Part shown: one piece after another, positions 56,894-64,000 of the stretch
Numbering within the stretch: the first letter of the stretch is position 1
How the letters are laid out: every line of letters starts with the position of its first letter
Assembly: GCF_900116065.1 (NCBI RefSeq)
Contig: NZ_FOZV01000003.1
Location: forward strand, 62,001 to 126,000
DNA length: 64,000 nucleotides
Direction: 5' to 3'
Source of the DNA: Brevundimonas viscosa
GTDB taxonomy: Bacteria; Pseudomonadota; Alphaproteobacteria; Caulobacterales; Caulobacteraceae
The notes under the pieces: generated by a model
Seen by the model: only the letters and a program-made list of their open reading frames with translations
What the model was told of the DNA's origin: nothing
Database searches by the model: none
Translations under genes and position numbers: made by a program

Positions 56894-58516
56894 CTATTGC
56901 CGCGCCGCGTCGGAGCGGGCGCGGACGACGGCGAACTCCGAGCTCGGCTTCCAGCCCGGCCAGTCCTCGCTGTTGGCGAGGTCGAGCCCGAGCCGGTACA
57001 GCAGGGTCAGGTTCTCCACCGCCGAGGTCAGGTCCCAGTCGGCCGACCATTCGTCGGACGGCTTGTGGTAGTCGGCGGCGAACTTCGCCCGCCACGCCGC
57101 CTCGCCGGCCGCGCGACCGCCGTCGACCCAGTCCCAGCCGTGCCAGGGCATGATCGCGGGCACGCCCATACGGGCGAAGGGGAAATGGTCGGAGCGGTAG
57201 TAGAAGCCCTGCTCGGGCATGCCGTCGTCGGAGACGTAGCGCCCCAGCGGCTCGGCCAGCGCCTGCAGCCGGTCCTCCAGCTCGTTCTGCCCCTTGCCGA
57301 AGATGGGGATGTCCCGGGTCGGGCCCGACAGGGGCAGCATGTCGATGTTGATGTCGGCGACGGTGGTCTCGAGCGGGTACACGGGGTCGGCGGCGTAGGC
57401 GTAGGCGCCCAGCAGACCCATCTCCTCGGCGGCCATGTGGGCGAAGACGATCGAGCGCTCGGGACGGGGCGCCTGGCTCAGCTGGCGGGCCATCTCAAGT
57501 ACGCCGATGGTGCCCGAGGCGTTGTCCCAGGCGCCGTTCCAGATGTTGTCGCCCTCGACGCCCGGATGCTGGGCGGCCCCGCCGACGTGGTCCCAGTGGG
57601 CGGAGTAGATGATCGTCTCGTTCGGCCGCTCGGTCCCGGGGATGCGGGCGAGCAGGTTGTGGGTGACCAGGGTCTCGACGGTCTCTGACGCATCGACGGA
57701 GAGGGACACGCCGTCGAGGGCCATGGCCATGAACGAGCCGTCGGCGACGTTCGGCAGCTGGCTGACGTCAAGGCCGGCCGCCGTCGCCCACGCCAGGGCC
57801 GTGTCGTGACTGATCGCGCCGGAGAACTCGAGGTCGGCCGCGCCCGGCGTCATCGTTCGGGTACGGCTGTTGGCCCGCACCAGGCCCTGCCACTGGGGCG
57901 ACCCCGCCGGCTGCTGGACGAGGGTCAGGACGCCGACCGCGCCGCGGCGGAAGGCCTCGTCGGCCTTGTAGGCGGCCGACTGGTAGTTGGTGGCGTACGG
58001 CCCGTTGAAGAGCTCGCCGTCGGGCTCTCCGGCCATGACGATGACCACCTTGCCGCGCACGTCGAGGTCGCCGTAGTCGTCCCAGTTCCGCTCCGGCGCG
58101 TAGATGCCGTGGCCGGCGAAGACCACGCCGGCGTTCTGGATCGAAGCCCGGCCGTCGTTGGTCGCCGCCCGGATCACGACCTCGGTTCCGACCGTCAGCG
58201 GATGCGCGGCGCCGTCCGGACCGGTCCAGCTCGCTGTGGCGCCCTCCACGGGCGTGAAGCGCCTGAGCTCGACGCCCTGCAGCCACTGGCCGTCCGGGCC
58301 GCCGGGCTGGAGACCCATGGCCTCGTACTGCCCCTGCAGCCACTCGAGGGTCATCCGCTCGCCCTCGGTCCCGGGATAGCGTCCCTGGAATTCGTCGGCG
58401 CTGATGGTGCGGATATCGTTGCTGATCCGCTCCGCCGAGAAGTCCTGCGCCGATGCGGCGCCGGCGGCCAGAAGCACGGCGGCGAGGGCGACGCCGCCCG
58501 CGAGCTTGCGAAACAT
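56894..58516 (-). CDS. Exported M28-family zinc metallopeptidase (first copy)
   Basis: 540 residues. The ATG at 58516 has GGAG at the proper distance and gives a clean signal peptide (MFRKLAGG to ASAQ); an ATG four codons earlier is possible. A PA-type insert domain spans about residues 120-260 (GHGIYAPERNWDDYGDLDVRGKV in parts). The M28 zinc ligands are in SAHWDHVG, GAWDNASGT, AAEEMGLLG, INIDMLP and YHKPSDEW. It should release N-terminal residues from peptides in the periplasm. It is about the same layout as the next gene, a tandem paralogue. Confidence 0.9.
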   Translation of the reverse strand: MFRKLAGGVALAAVLLAAGAASAQDFSAERISNDIRTISADEFQGRYPGTEGERMTLEWLQGQYEAMGLQPGGPDGQWLQGVELRRFTPVEGATASWTGPDGAAHPLTVGTEVVIRAATNDGRASIQNAGVVFAGHGIYAPERNWDDYGDLDVRGKVVIVMAGEPDGELFNGPYATNYQSAAYKADEAFRRGAVGVLTLVQQPAGSPQWQGLVRANSRTRTMTPGAADLEFSGAISHDTALAWATAAGLDVSQLPNVADGSFMAMALDGVSLSVDASETVETLVTHNLLARIPGTERPNETIIYSAHWDHVGGAAQHPGVEGDNIWNGAWDNASGTIGVLEMARQLSQAPRPERSIVFAHMAAEEMGLLGAYAYAADPVYPLETTVADINIDMLPLSGPTRDIPIFGKGQNELEDRLQALAEPLGRYVSDDGMPEQGFYYRSDHFPFARMGVPAIMPWHGWDWVDGGRAAGEAAWRAKFAADYHKPSDEWSADWDLTSAVENLTLLYRLGLDLANSEDWPGWKPSSEFAVVRARSDAARQ

Positions 58517-58599
58517 GAAGGACTCCATCCCCGGAACGAGGAGGGCACTCTAGGGCGGCCCCGCGGGACTGCCCGTTAAGTTTTCGTCATCTGCCGGGC

Positions 58600-60258
58600 T
58601 CAGCGCCGGGCGTTCTCGCTGGCGGCGCGGGCCGGGCCGAACTCCGAGCCCGGCTTCCAGCCCGGCCAGGCGCGGCTGTTGGCGAGCTCCAGACCGAGGC
58701 CGTAGATCAGCGCCAGATCCTCGGCCTGCCCGCGCAGGTCCCACTCGGGCGACCATTCGTCGTCGGCCTGGTGATAGCGACGGGCGGTGTACTCGTCGCG
58801 GGCGGCGTTGCGCGGCGCGATGGGTTCGTCGAGGAACTCGCCGCCGCCGTCGACATAGGCCATCGGCACGCCGCGCTTGGCGAGCGGGAAGTGGTCGGAC
58901 CGGAAGTAGCTGCCCGCGGCCGGATTGGCGTCCGGCCGGATGGTGCGACCCTGGGCCTCGGCTGCGGCCTGCACCCGCTCGTCCAGTTCCGACTGGCCGT
59001 AGCCGATGACGTCGACGTTGGCGACGCGGCCGTAGACGTTCATCGCGTCGATGTTGAACCCGGCCACCGTGGTCTCCAGCGGCCAGACCGGATTGGCGGC
59101 GTAGTATTCCGAGCCCAGCAGGCCGCTTTCCTCGGCGGTGAAGCTGATCATCACGATGGAGCGCTCCGGCCGGGGGCCCTGGCCGAAGGCGCGGGCCAGC
59201 TCCAGCAGGCCGGCGGTGCCTGTGGCGTTGTCCACGGCGCCGTTGAAGATGGCGTCGCCATTGGCGTCGGGCTCGCCGACGCCGATGTGATCCCAGTGGG
59301 CGGTGTAGAGGATGGTCTCGTCCGGGTGCGTCGTCCCCGGCAGGCGGGCGATGACGTTGCGGGTGGTCACCTGCTGGGTGGCCACGTCGAACGAGCCGCT
59401 GAAGGTCGCGCCCGGCAGCTCGACGGGACGGAAGTCGCGGCTGCGGGCCGAGGTCTTCAGGGCCTCGAAGTCGAGGCCGGCGCGGCGGAACAGGTCCACC
59501 GCCACGTCGCGCTGGATCCACGCCTCCATCGGCGCCCGCTCGGCGGCGGCGTTCTGGCGGACGATGTCGAATTGCGGACCGGTCCAGCTGTTCTGCACCG
59601 TGGCCCACCCGTAGGACGCCGGGTCGTTCTCGTGAACGATGATCGTGCCCGCCGCGCCCTGCCGGGCCGCCTCCTCGTACTTGTAGGTCCAGCGGCCGTA
59701 GTAGGTCATGGCCCGGCCGTTGAAGGTGTTCAGCGACGGATCCTCGAAGTCGGCGTCGTTGACCAGCACGACGATCACCTTGCCGCGCACGTCGACATCC
59801 TTGAAGTCGTCCCACTGGCGCTCGGGGGCGTCGATGCCGTAGCCGACGAAGACCAGCGGCTTGTCGCGCAGGTCGACCTCGGAGCCCGGCAGGCGGGTGG
59901 AGATGATGATCTCCCGACCCTGGTTCAGCGGGATGGCCTGGCCGTCCACCTCCAGCCGCGCCTCGACGTCGGAGGCCGAAAAGCGGTTCAGCGTCACGTC
60001 CTGGGTCCATGAGCCGTTCGGACCGCCGGGCTGGAAGCCCGCGGCGGCGTACTGCTCGCTCAGATAGCGCACCACCATGTCTTCCGCCGGGGTGGCGATG
60101 CCGCGCCCCTGGAAGCTGTCGTCGGACAGGACGCGGGCGTGCTCGGACAGCCGGGCCGGATTGAAGAGGGCGGCGTTGCCGCCGGATGTCGGCGTCGTGG
60201 CGCAAGCGGCGAGCAGGAAGCCGGCCGCGAGCGCGGCGGCGGAAGCGAACGGACGCAT
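58600..60258 (-). CDS. M28-family zinc metallopeptidase lipoprotein (second copy)
   Basis: 552 residues from an ATG at 60258. A lipobox LLAAC makes this copy membrane-anchored, unlike the secreted first copy. It has the same PA insert (GYGIDAPERQWDDFKDVDVRGKV in parts). Zinc ligands lie in TAHWDHIGVG, GAVDNATGT, TAEESGLLG, NIDAMN and YHQADDEW. Both proteins end with an RAWPGWKPGSEFG-like signature. The 83-base gap to the first copy and common strand suggest duplication and co-expression. Confidence 0.9.
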   Translation of the reverse strand: MRPFASAAALAAGFLLAACATTPTSGGNAALFNPARLSEHARVLSDDSFQGRGIATPAEDMVVRYLSEQYAAAGFQPGGPNGSWTQDVTLNRFSASDVEARLEVDGQAIPLNQGREIIISTRLPGSEVDLRDKPLVFVGYGIDAPERQWDDFKDVDVRGKVIVVLVNDADFEDPSLNTFNGRAMTYYGRWTYKYEEAARQGAAGTIIVHENDPASYGWATVQNSWTGPQFDIVRQNAAAERAPMEAWIQRDVAVDLFRRAGLDFEALKTSARSRDFRPVELPGATFSGSFDVATQQVTTRNVIARLPGTTHPDETILYTAHWDHIGVGEPDANGDAIFNGAVDNATGTAGLLELARAFGQGPRPERSIVMISFTAEESGLLGSEYYAANPVWPLETTVAGFNIDAMNVYGRVANVDVIGYGQSELDERVQAAAEAQGRTIRPDANPAAGSYFRSDHFPLAKRGVPMAYVDGGGEFLDEPIAPRNAARDEYTARRYHQADDEWSPEWDLRGQAEDLALIYGLGLELANSRAWPGWKPGSEFGPARAASENARR

Positions 60259-60354
60259 GGACAGGTCACCCTCAGCCTTTGAACAGGGGCCGGACCCTAG
60301 GGCGCCCATCGGGGGCTGTCGATGCGCCCCGCCTGCGGCGGAGGCCAACGAAAA

Positions 60355-60379
60355 CCCGCCGGAGCGATACTCCGGCGGG
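60355..60379 (-). terminator. Terminator of the cytochrome bc1 operon
   Basis: A perfect ten-base-pair stem (CCCGCCGGAG at 60355-60364 with CTCCGGCGGG at 60370-60379) around a five-base loop. Read on the minus strand it is followed by TTTTCGTT. It lies 31 bases after the cytochrome c1 stop. Confidence 0.85.
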
Positions 60380-60409
60380 TCCATCGTCTCGTCGGCTGGC
60401 GGTTCGGCC

Positions 60410-61297
60410 CTAGTGGGCCACGCCCTTCCAGATGCGGCGGTAGCTCATGTAGGTGATGCCGGCGAACAGCAGCAGGAAGATCAGCGTGCCGACCCCGGAC
60501 TGCTTGCGCTGCACCTGCTTGGGATCCGAAGCCCAGGCGATGAAGGCGGAGACGTCGCGGGCGTACTGGTCGGCCGTCTCGGCCGAGCCGTCGTCATAGG
60601 TCACCTGGCCGTCCATCAGCGGGTTGGGCATGGCGATGAAGCCGCCCGGCGGAACGTCGTGCGACCCTTCCGGCATGAACGGCGTCAGATCGCCGGCCAT
60701 GTAGGCGTTGTAGTACTGGCCCGGCCGGATCTGCAGCTCGGCCGGCGGGTTCAGGTAGCCGGTCAGCAGCGAATAGATGTAGCGGGCGCCGCCGTGACGG
60801 GCCTTGGCCATCACCGACAGGTCCGGGGGAGCGGCGCCGCCGTTCGCCGCGGCCGCGGCCGTGGCGTTGGGATACGGGTTGGGGAAGCGGTCCGCCGCCG
60901 TGCCGTCCCGCATGATCGGCTCGCCGGTCTCGGTGTCGATGTCGGCGATCTGCACTTCCTTGGCCAGCGCCCTGACGAAGCGGTTCTCGGCCGCGCTCGC
61001 CTGGTGGGCGTCGTAGAAGGGGCCGCCCGGCTCCGCGAGCGTGCGGAAGGACATCAGGTCCATGGCATGGCACGAGGCGCAGACCTCGCGATAGACCTTG
61101 TAGCCGCGCTGCAGCTGGCCCTGGTCGAAGGTCCCGAACGGGCCCTCGAAGCTGAAGTTGCCGTCGCGGAGGGCGTGGCCCTTGCCGCCGGCCGCGGCGG
61201 CCGGCTGGGCGACGAGCGCAAGGCCGGCTGCGGCCGCGATCAGGACCAGGGTCTTCTTCATGGAGCGCATCGAAGTCTCGGGGAACATGGTCGCCAT
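60410..61297 (-). CDS. petC: Cytochrome c1 of the bc1 complex
   Basis: 295 residues from an ATG sharing a base with the cytochrome b stop (TGATG); an ATG nine codons later is also possible. The signal region is followed by a soluble domain with the haem-binding CASCH, then the Arg/Tyr-rich YYNAYMAGDLTPFMPEG and the conserved IAMPNPL (a likely Met axial-ligand region). The C-terminal anchor is TLIFLLLFAGITYMSYRRIW. It passes electrons from the Rieske protein to soluble cytochrome c. Confidence 0.95.
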   Translation of the reverse strand: MATMFPETSMRSMKKTLVLIAAAAGLALVAQPAAAAGGKGHALRDGNFSFEGPFGTFDQGQLQRGYKVYREVCASCHAMDLMSFRTLAEPGGPFYDAHQASAAENRFVRALAKEVQIADIDTETGEPIMRDGTAADRFPNPYPNATAAAAANGGAAPPDLSVMAKARHGGARYIYSLLTGYLNPPAELQIRPGQYYNAYMAGDLTPFMPEGSHDVPPGGFIAMPNPLMDGQVTYDDGSAETADQYARDVSAFIAWASDPKQVQRKQSGVGTLIFLLLFAGITYMSYRRIWKGVAH

Positions 61298-62628
61298 CAG
61301 CCCTTCTTCTCGGTCGAAGCCGGAGCCGCCGCCGTCATGGCGTCGCCGCCGCCGGGCAGGACCGGTTCGGAGATGGTCGCCGGGATCGGCAACGGCGTTT
61401 CCTTCAGGCCGACGATCGGCATGATGATCAGGAAGAAGGCGAAGTAGTAGGCGGTGAACAGGCGCGTCAGCCACAGGTAGCTGTTCAGCTGGCCGTCGAA
61501 GAGCTGGAAGCTGGGCATGCCCGGAACGACCGGGGCGTCCGGCAGCTGGGCGCCGCACCAGCCGAGGCCGAGGCCGACCAGCACGAAGATCACGAAGAAG
61601 GTGCGCATCGCCGGGCGGTAGCGCATCGACCGCACCTTCGAGGTGTCCAGCCAGGGCAGGACGAACAGCACGCCGATGGCCGCGAACATCGCCACCACGC
61701 CGCCGAACTTGTCGGGGATGGCGCGCAGGATCGCGTAGAAGGGCAGCATGTACCACTCGGGCACGATGTGCGCCGGCGTCACCAGCGGGTTGGCCGGGAT
61801 GTAGTTGTCGGCGTGGCCCAGCGCGTTCGGCATGAAGAAGACGAAGGTCGCGAACAGGATCAGGAACAGGATGATCGCGAAGCCGTCCTTCACCGTGAAG
61901 TACGGGTGGAAGGGCACGGTGTCCTTCTTCTGGCGATCCTTGGGGATCAGGATGCCGACCGGGTTGTTCTGGCCGGCGTGGTGCAGGGCCCACAGGTGCA
62001 GCACCACGCAGCCGGCGATGACGAACGGCAGCAGGTAGTGGAGCGAGAAGAAGCGGTTGAGGGTGGCGTTGTCGATGGCCGGGCCGCCGCGCAGCCAGAT
62101 CAGCACCGGCTCGCCGACCACCGGGATGGCCCCGATCAGGTTGGTGATCACCTCGGCGCCCCAGTAGGACATCTGGCCCCACGGCAGCACGTAGCCGAGG
62201 AAGGCGGTGGCGATCATCAGGAAGAAGATCACGCAGCCGACGATCCAGATCATCTCGCGCGGCGCCTTGTAGGAGCCGTAGTACAGCCCGCGCAGCATGT
62301 GCAGGTAGACCGCGATGAAGAACATCGAGGCGCCGTTGGCGTGGGTGTAGCGGATCAGGTCGCCGCCGTTGACGTCGCGCATGATGCGCTCGACCGAGGC
62401 GAAGGCCAGCTCGACGTTCGGCACATAGTGCATGGCCAGAACGATGCCGGTGGCGATCTGGACCGCCAGGCAGAGGGCCAGGATGCCGCCGAAGGTCCAC
62501 CAGTAGTTGAGGTTCTTCGGGGTCGGCAGCGACATGTAGTCGGCGCCGAAGCGGACGATCGGCAGACGGCTGTCGAGCCACTTCTCGACGCCGGTCTTGG
62601 GGACGTAGGTGGATTCGTGATCGCTCAT
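61297..62628 (-). CDS. petB: Cytochrome b of the bc1 complex
   Basis: 443 residues with eight predicted membrane helices. The haem-ligand histidines are visible in [30 protein letters not shown] and [13 protein letters not shown]. The ubiquinol-site motif PEWY appears in [15 protein letters not shown]. It forms the proton-motive quinone-oxidising core. The gene is the middle of a three-gene operon, 17 bases after the Rieske stop. Confidence 0.97.
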   Translation of the reverse strand: MSDHESTYVPKTGVEKWLDSRLPIVRFGADYMSLPTPKNLNYWWTFGGILALCLAVQIATGIVLAMHYVPNVELAFASVERIMRDVNGGDLIRYTHANGASMFFIAVYLHMLRGLYYGSYKAPREMIWIVGCVIFFLMIATAFLGYVLPWGQMSYWGAEVITNLIGAIPVVGEPVLIWLRGGPAIDNATLNRFFSLHYLLPFVIAGCVVLHLWALHHAGQNNPVGILIPKDRQKKDTVPFHPYFTVKDGFAIILFLILFATFVFFMPNALGHADNYIPANPLVTPAHIVPEWYMLPFYAILRAIPDKFGGVVAMFAAIGVLFVLPWLDTSKVRSMRYRPAMRTFFVIFVLVGLGLGWCGAQLPDAPVVPGMPSFQLFDGQLNSYLWLTRLFTAYYFAFFLIIMPIVGLKETPLPIPATISEPVLPGGGDAMTAAAPASTEKKG

Positions 62629-62645
62629 GGGTCTCTCGTCCGTCC

Positions 62646-63182
62646 TCAGCCGATCTTGATCCGGGTGTCGGACACGTATTCGTAGTCGGGCACCACCAGG
62701 TTGAGCGGCGCGGGACCCTTACGGATGCGGCCGGACGCGTCGTAGTGCGAGCCGTGGCAGGGGCAGAACCAGCCGCCGAATTCGCCGGTGCCGAAGGTCG
62801 GGACGCAGCCCAGATGGGTGCAGTTGCCGAGCACCACGAGGTACTGCTGATGACCTTCCTTGGTTCGGGCGGCATCGCTCTCCGGCGGGCTGCCGGCTTG
62901 AGGCTCGGCCGCAAGACGCTGGATTTCGGCCGGGGTGCGGTAGCGCACGAATACCGGCTTGCCCTGCCATTTGATGACGACCTGCTGGCCCTCCTGGACC
63001 TTGGTCAGGTCGAACTCGATCGACGCCAGCGCCAGGGTGTCGGCGGCGGGGTTCATCTGGTTGATCAGCGGCCACACCGCCATCGCCCCTGCGCCCACGG
63101 CGGCCGCCCCGGCCGCGATGTGGATGAAGTCGCGGCGGGTGGCGTCGCCGCCCTCGCCTTCGGTCACGACCGATTCGGCCAC
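62646..63182 (-). CDS. petA: Ubiquinol-cytochrome c reductase Rieske iron-sulfur subunit
   Basis: 178 residues from a GTG at 63182 that follows GAGGAG at six bases; a longer frame from ATG 63239 would add 19 residues and lacks a comparable site. The N-terminal twin-arginine motif [10 protein letters not shown] precedes a single hydrophobic helix. The two [2Fe-2S]-ligand loops are CTHLGCVP and [12 protein letters not shown]. The start should be confirmed by N-terminal data. Confidence 0.95.
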   Translation of the reverse strand: MAESVVTEGEGGDATRRDFIHIAAGAAAVGAGAMAVWPLINQMNPAADTLALASIEFDLTKVQEGQQVVIKWQGKPVFVRYRTPAEIQRLAAEPQAGSPPESDAARTKEGHQQYLVVLGNCTHLGCVPTFGTGEFGGWFCPCHGSHYDASGRIRKGPAPLNLVVPDYEYVSDTRIKIG

Positions 63183-63278
63183 GTGCTGCTCCTCATACGC
63201 CGCAGCCGCGCCCTGACGGGCGCGGCGAAATCGCGGCATGACTGGTCCTGCGGACCCGAAACTCCCGCCCGGCCCGGC

Positions 63279-63299
63279 CTCGCGGCCGTAAGCCGCGAG
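63279..63299. other. Perfect stem-loop in the petA/trmL divergent region
   Basis: CTCGCGGC (63279-63286) and GCCGCGAG (63292-63299) form an eight-base stem with a five-base loop. It is not followed by T residues in either direction. It may lie in the leader of the bc1 operon mRNA. Confidence 0.35.
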
Positions 63300-63374
63300 T
63301 TGCGCTGCTGCCTGAGAAACAGTCGCATTTCGAGCCGCGACAAGCCCCCGGGCCGCGCGTATGAGGGCCTTAGA

Positions 63375-63812
63375 ATGCGTCTCGCCCTTTTTCAACCAGC
63401 CATTCCGCAGAACGTGGGGGCATGCATCCGCCTGTCGGCCTGTTTCGGCGTGGAGTTGCACGTCATCGAGCCCACCGGGTTCCGGTTCGACGACCGCGCC
63501 ATGAAGCGCGCCGCCCTCGACTACGGCCCGTTGTCGCACCTCGTCCGCCACGCCGACTGGGACGCCTTCCAGCGCGACCGCGGCCCGGGCCGGCTGGTGC
63601 TGTTCACCACCCGGGGGGCGACGCCGCTGCAGGCCTTCGCCTTCCGCGAGGACGATGTGCTGCTGTTCGGGAGCGAGCCGACCGGCGCGCCGGATCACGT
63701 CCACGCGGCGGCCGACGCCCGCGTCGTCATCCCGCTCCAGCCGGGCGCGCGCTCGCTCAACCTGTCGGTCAGCGCCGGGATCGCCCTGTGGGAAGGGCTT
63801 CGGGGCGGTTGA
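63375..63812 (+). CDS. trmL: tRNA (cytidine(34)-2'-O)-methyltransferase
   Basis: 145 residues, a short SPOUT enzyme with GAGGG before the ATG. TrmL methylates the wobble ribose of certain tRNA-Leu species. Motifs include LFQPAIPQNVGACIRL, the knot loop FGSEPTGAPDHV and IPLQPGARSLNLSVSAGIALWE, where family members often have the IPM... knot residue pattern. It is divergent from the bc1 operon. Confidence 0.9.
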   Translation: MRLALFQPAIPQNVGACIRLSACFGVELHVIEPTGFRFDDRAMKRAALDYGPLSHLVRHADWDAFQRDRGPGRLVLFTTRGATPLQAFAFREDDVLLFGSEPTGAPDHVHAAADARVVIPLQPGARSLNLSVSAGIALWEGLRGG

Positions 63813-63856
63813 TCCGCCTCAGGGCGTCCGCCGGCGCCCCGCGGCAAAAGTGCGGC

Positions 63857-64000
63857 ATGCAGCGGATTCTGCTCTTCGCCGGCCGGGGCCTCGCGATGCT
63901 TGGCATCGGCTTCATCTCGCTGTTCGCCCTCGACGTCTTCGGCATGGAGGGGTCGCTGGCCTGGCGGCTGGGGGGAGTTCTGGTCCATCTGGCGCCAAGC
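63857..64000 (+). CDS. Membrane protein of unknown function, cut by right window edge
   Basis: 48 residues are visible from the ATG at 63857. The start is basic then strongly hydrophobic (GLAMLGIGFISLFALDVFG), and a second membrane-prone segment begins at WRLGGVLVHLAPS. The LFALDVFG...HLAP pattern occurs in small uncharacterised membrane proteins, but I cannot name the family with certainty. The Shine-Dalgarno site is weak. Confidence 0.45.
   Translation, partial: MQRILLFAGRGLAMLGIGFISLFALDVFGMEGSLAWRLGGVLVHLAPS

Noticed and set aside
62646..63704. Extension of the Rieske protein to 352 residues
   Set aside because: The extension is antisense to trmL and unlike Rieske N-termini; the GTG with GAGGAG upstream gives the expected length.

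Overview
The window is a 64 kb stretch of a very GC-rich alphaproteobacterial chromosome. The best fit is the order Caulobacterales, probably a Brevundimonas- or Phenylobacterium-like organism; this is inference. The supporting facts are a full-length CcrM-type GANTC adenine methyltransferase with its C-terminal extension, a mutY/DUF721/DsbA/smc neighbourhood, a mraZ-to-murG division and cell-wall cluster preceded by rnpB, a pyruvate phosphate dikinase, and promoter elements of alphaproteobacterial type. No phage genes, insertion sequences, CRISPR arrays or rRNA genes were seen.

Region by region. 1-6.8 kb: a CPBP-family membrane protease cut by the left edge, a TspO-like membrane protein, EF-P (efp), an inositol-monophosphatase family enzyme (suhB), recN, bamD and prs. 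6.8-13.5 kb: two tandem paralogous lipoproteins of unknown function, then ribosomal protein L25, peptidyl-tRNA hydrolase, a PCu(A)C copper-chaperone lipoprotein, ychF, and two small unknown proteins. 13.6-17 kb: an outer-membrane beta-barrel protein and ppdK. A 974-bp non-coding stretch follows. 18-29 kb: ccrM; a glycosyltransferase plus amylo-alpha-1,6-glucosidase pair; mutY; a DUF721/DciA-like gene; two DsbA-family thiol oxidoreductases; smc. 29-42.2 kb, all on the minus strand: mraZ-rsmH-ftsL-ftsI-murE-murF-mraY-murD-ftsW-murG, followed by a MscS channel and a WecB/TagA glycosyltransferase. Most junctions overlap by 1-8 bases, so this reads as one long translationally coupled unit. 42.5-48.4 kb: rnpB, an unknown protein, an AmiD-like amidase, sppA, panD, a SIMPL-domain protein and a CAU-anticodon tRNA. 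48.4-56 kb: an unknown exported protein, a secreted beta-helix protein paired with a Sel1-repeat protein, and a five-gene plus-strand run (free-methionine-sulfoxide reductase, SDR, CitE-like lyase, ketoacyl synthase III, NTF2-like protein). 56-64 kb: a DCC protein, a RidA-like protein, two M28 metallopeptidases, the cytochrome bc1 operon (Rieske, cytochrome b, cytochrome c1), trmL and a membrane protein cut by the right edge.

Most genes are housekeeping. The parts worth a second look are regulatory or of unknown function. The mraZ promoter carries four TGGG repeats in exact 10-bp phase, with a LexA-type GTTC-N7-GTTC site further upstream. The ccrM leader carries a TTAACC half-site next to a GATTC methylation site. 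A near-consensus general-stress (EcfG-type) promoter, which is also a 14-bp palindrome, precedes the glycosyltransferase/glucosidase pair. Other candidates are the tandem lipoproteins with an identically spaced four-cysteine motif, the beta-helix/Sel1 pair, and the uncharacterised lipid- or acyl-type operon at 52.3-56 kb. No wholly novel multi-gene system can be proved from sequence alone.
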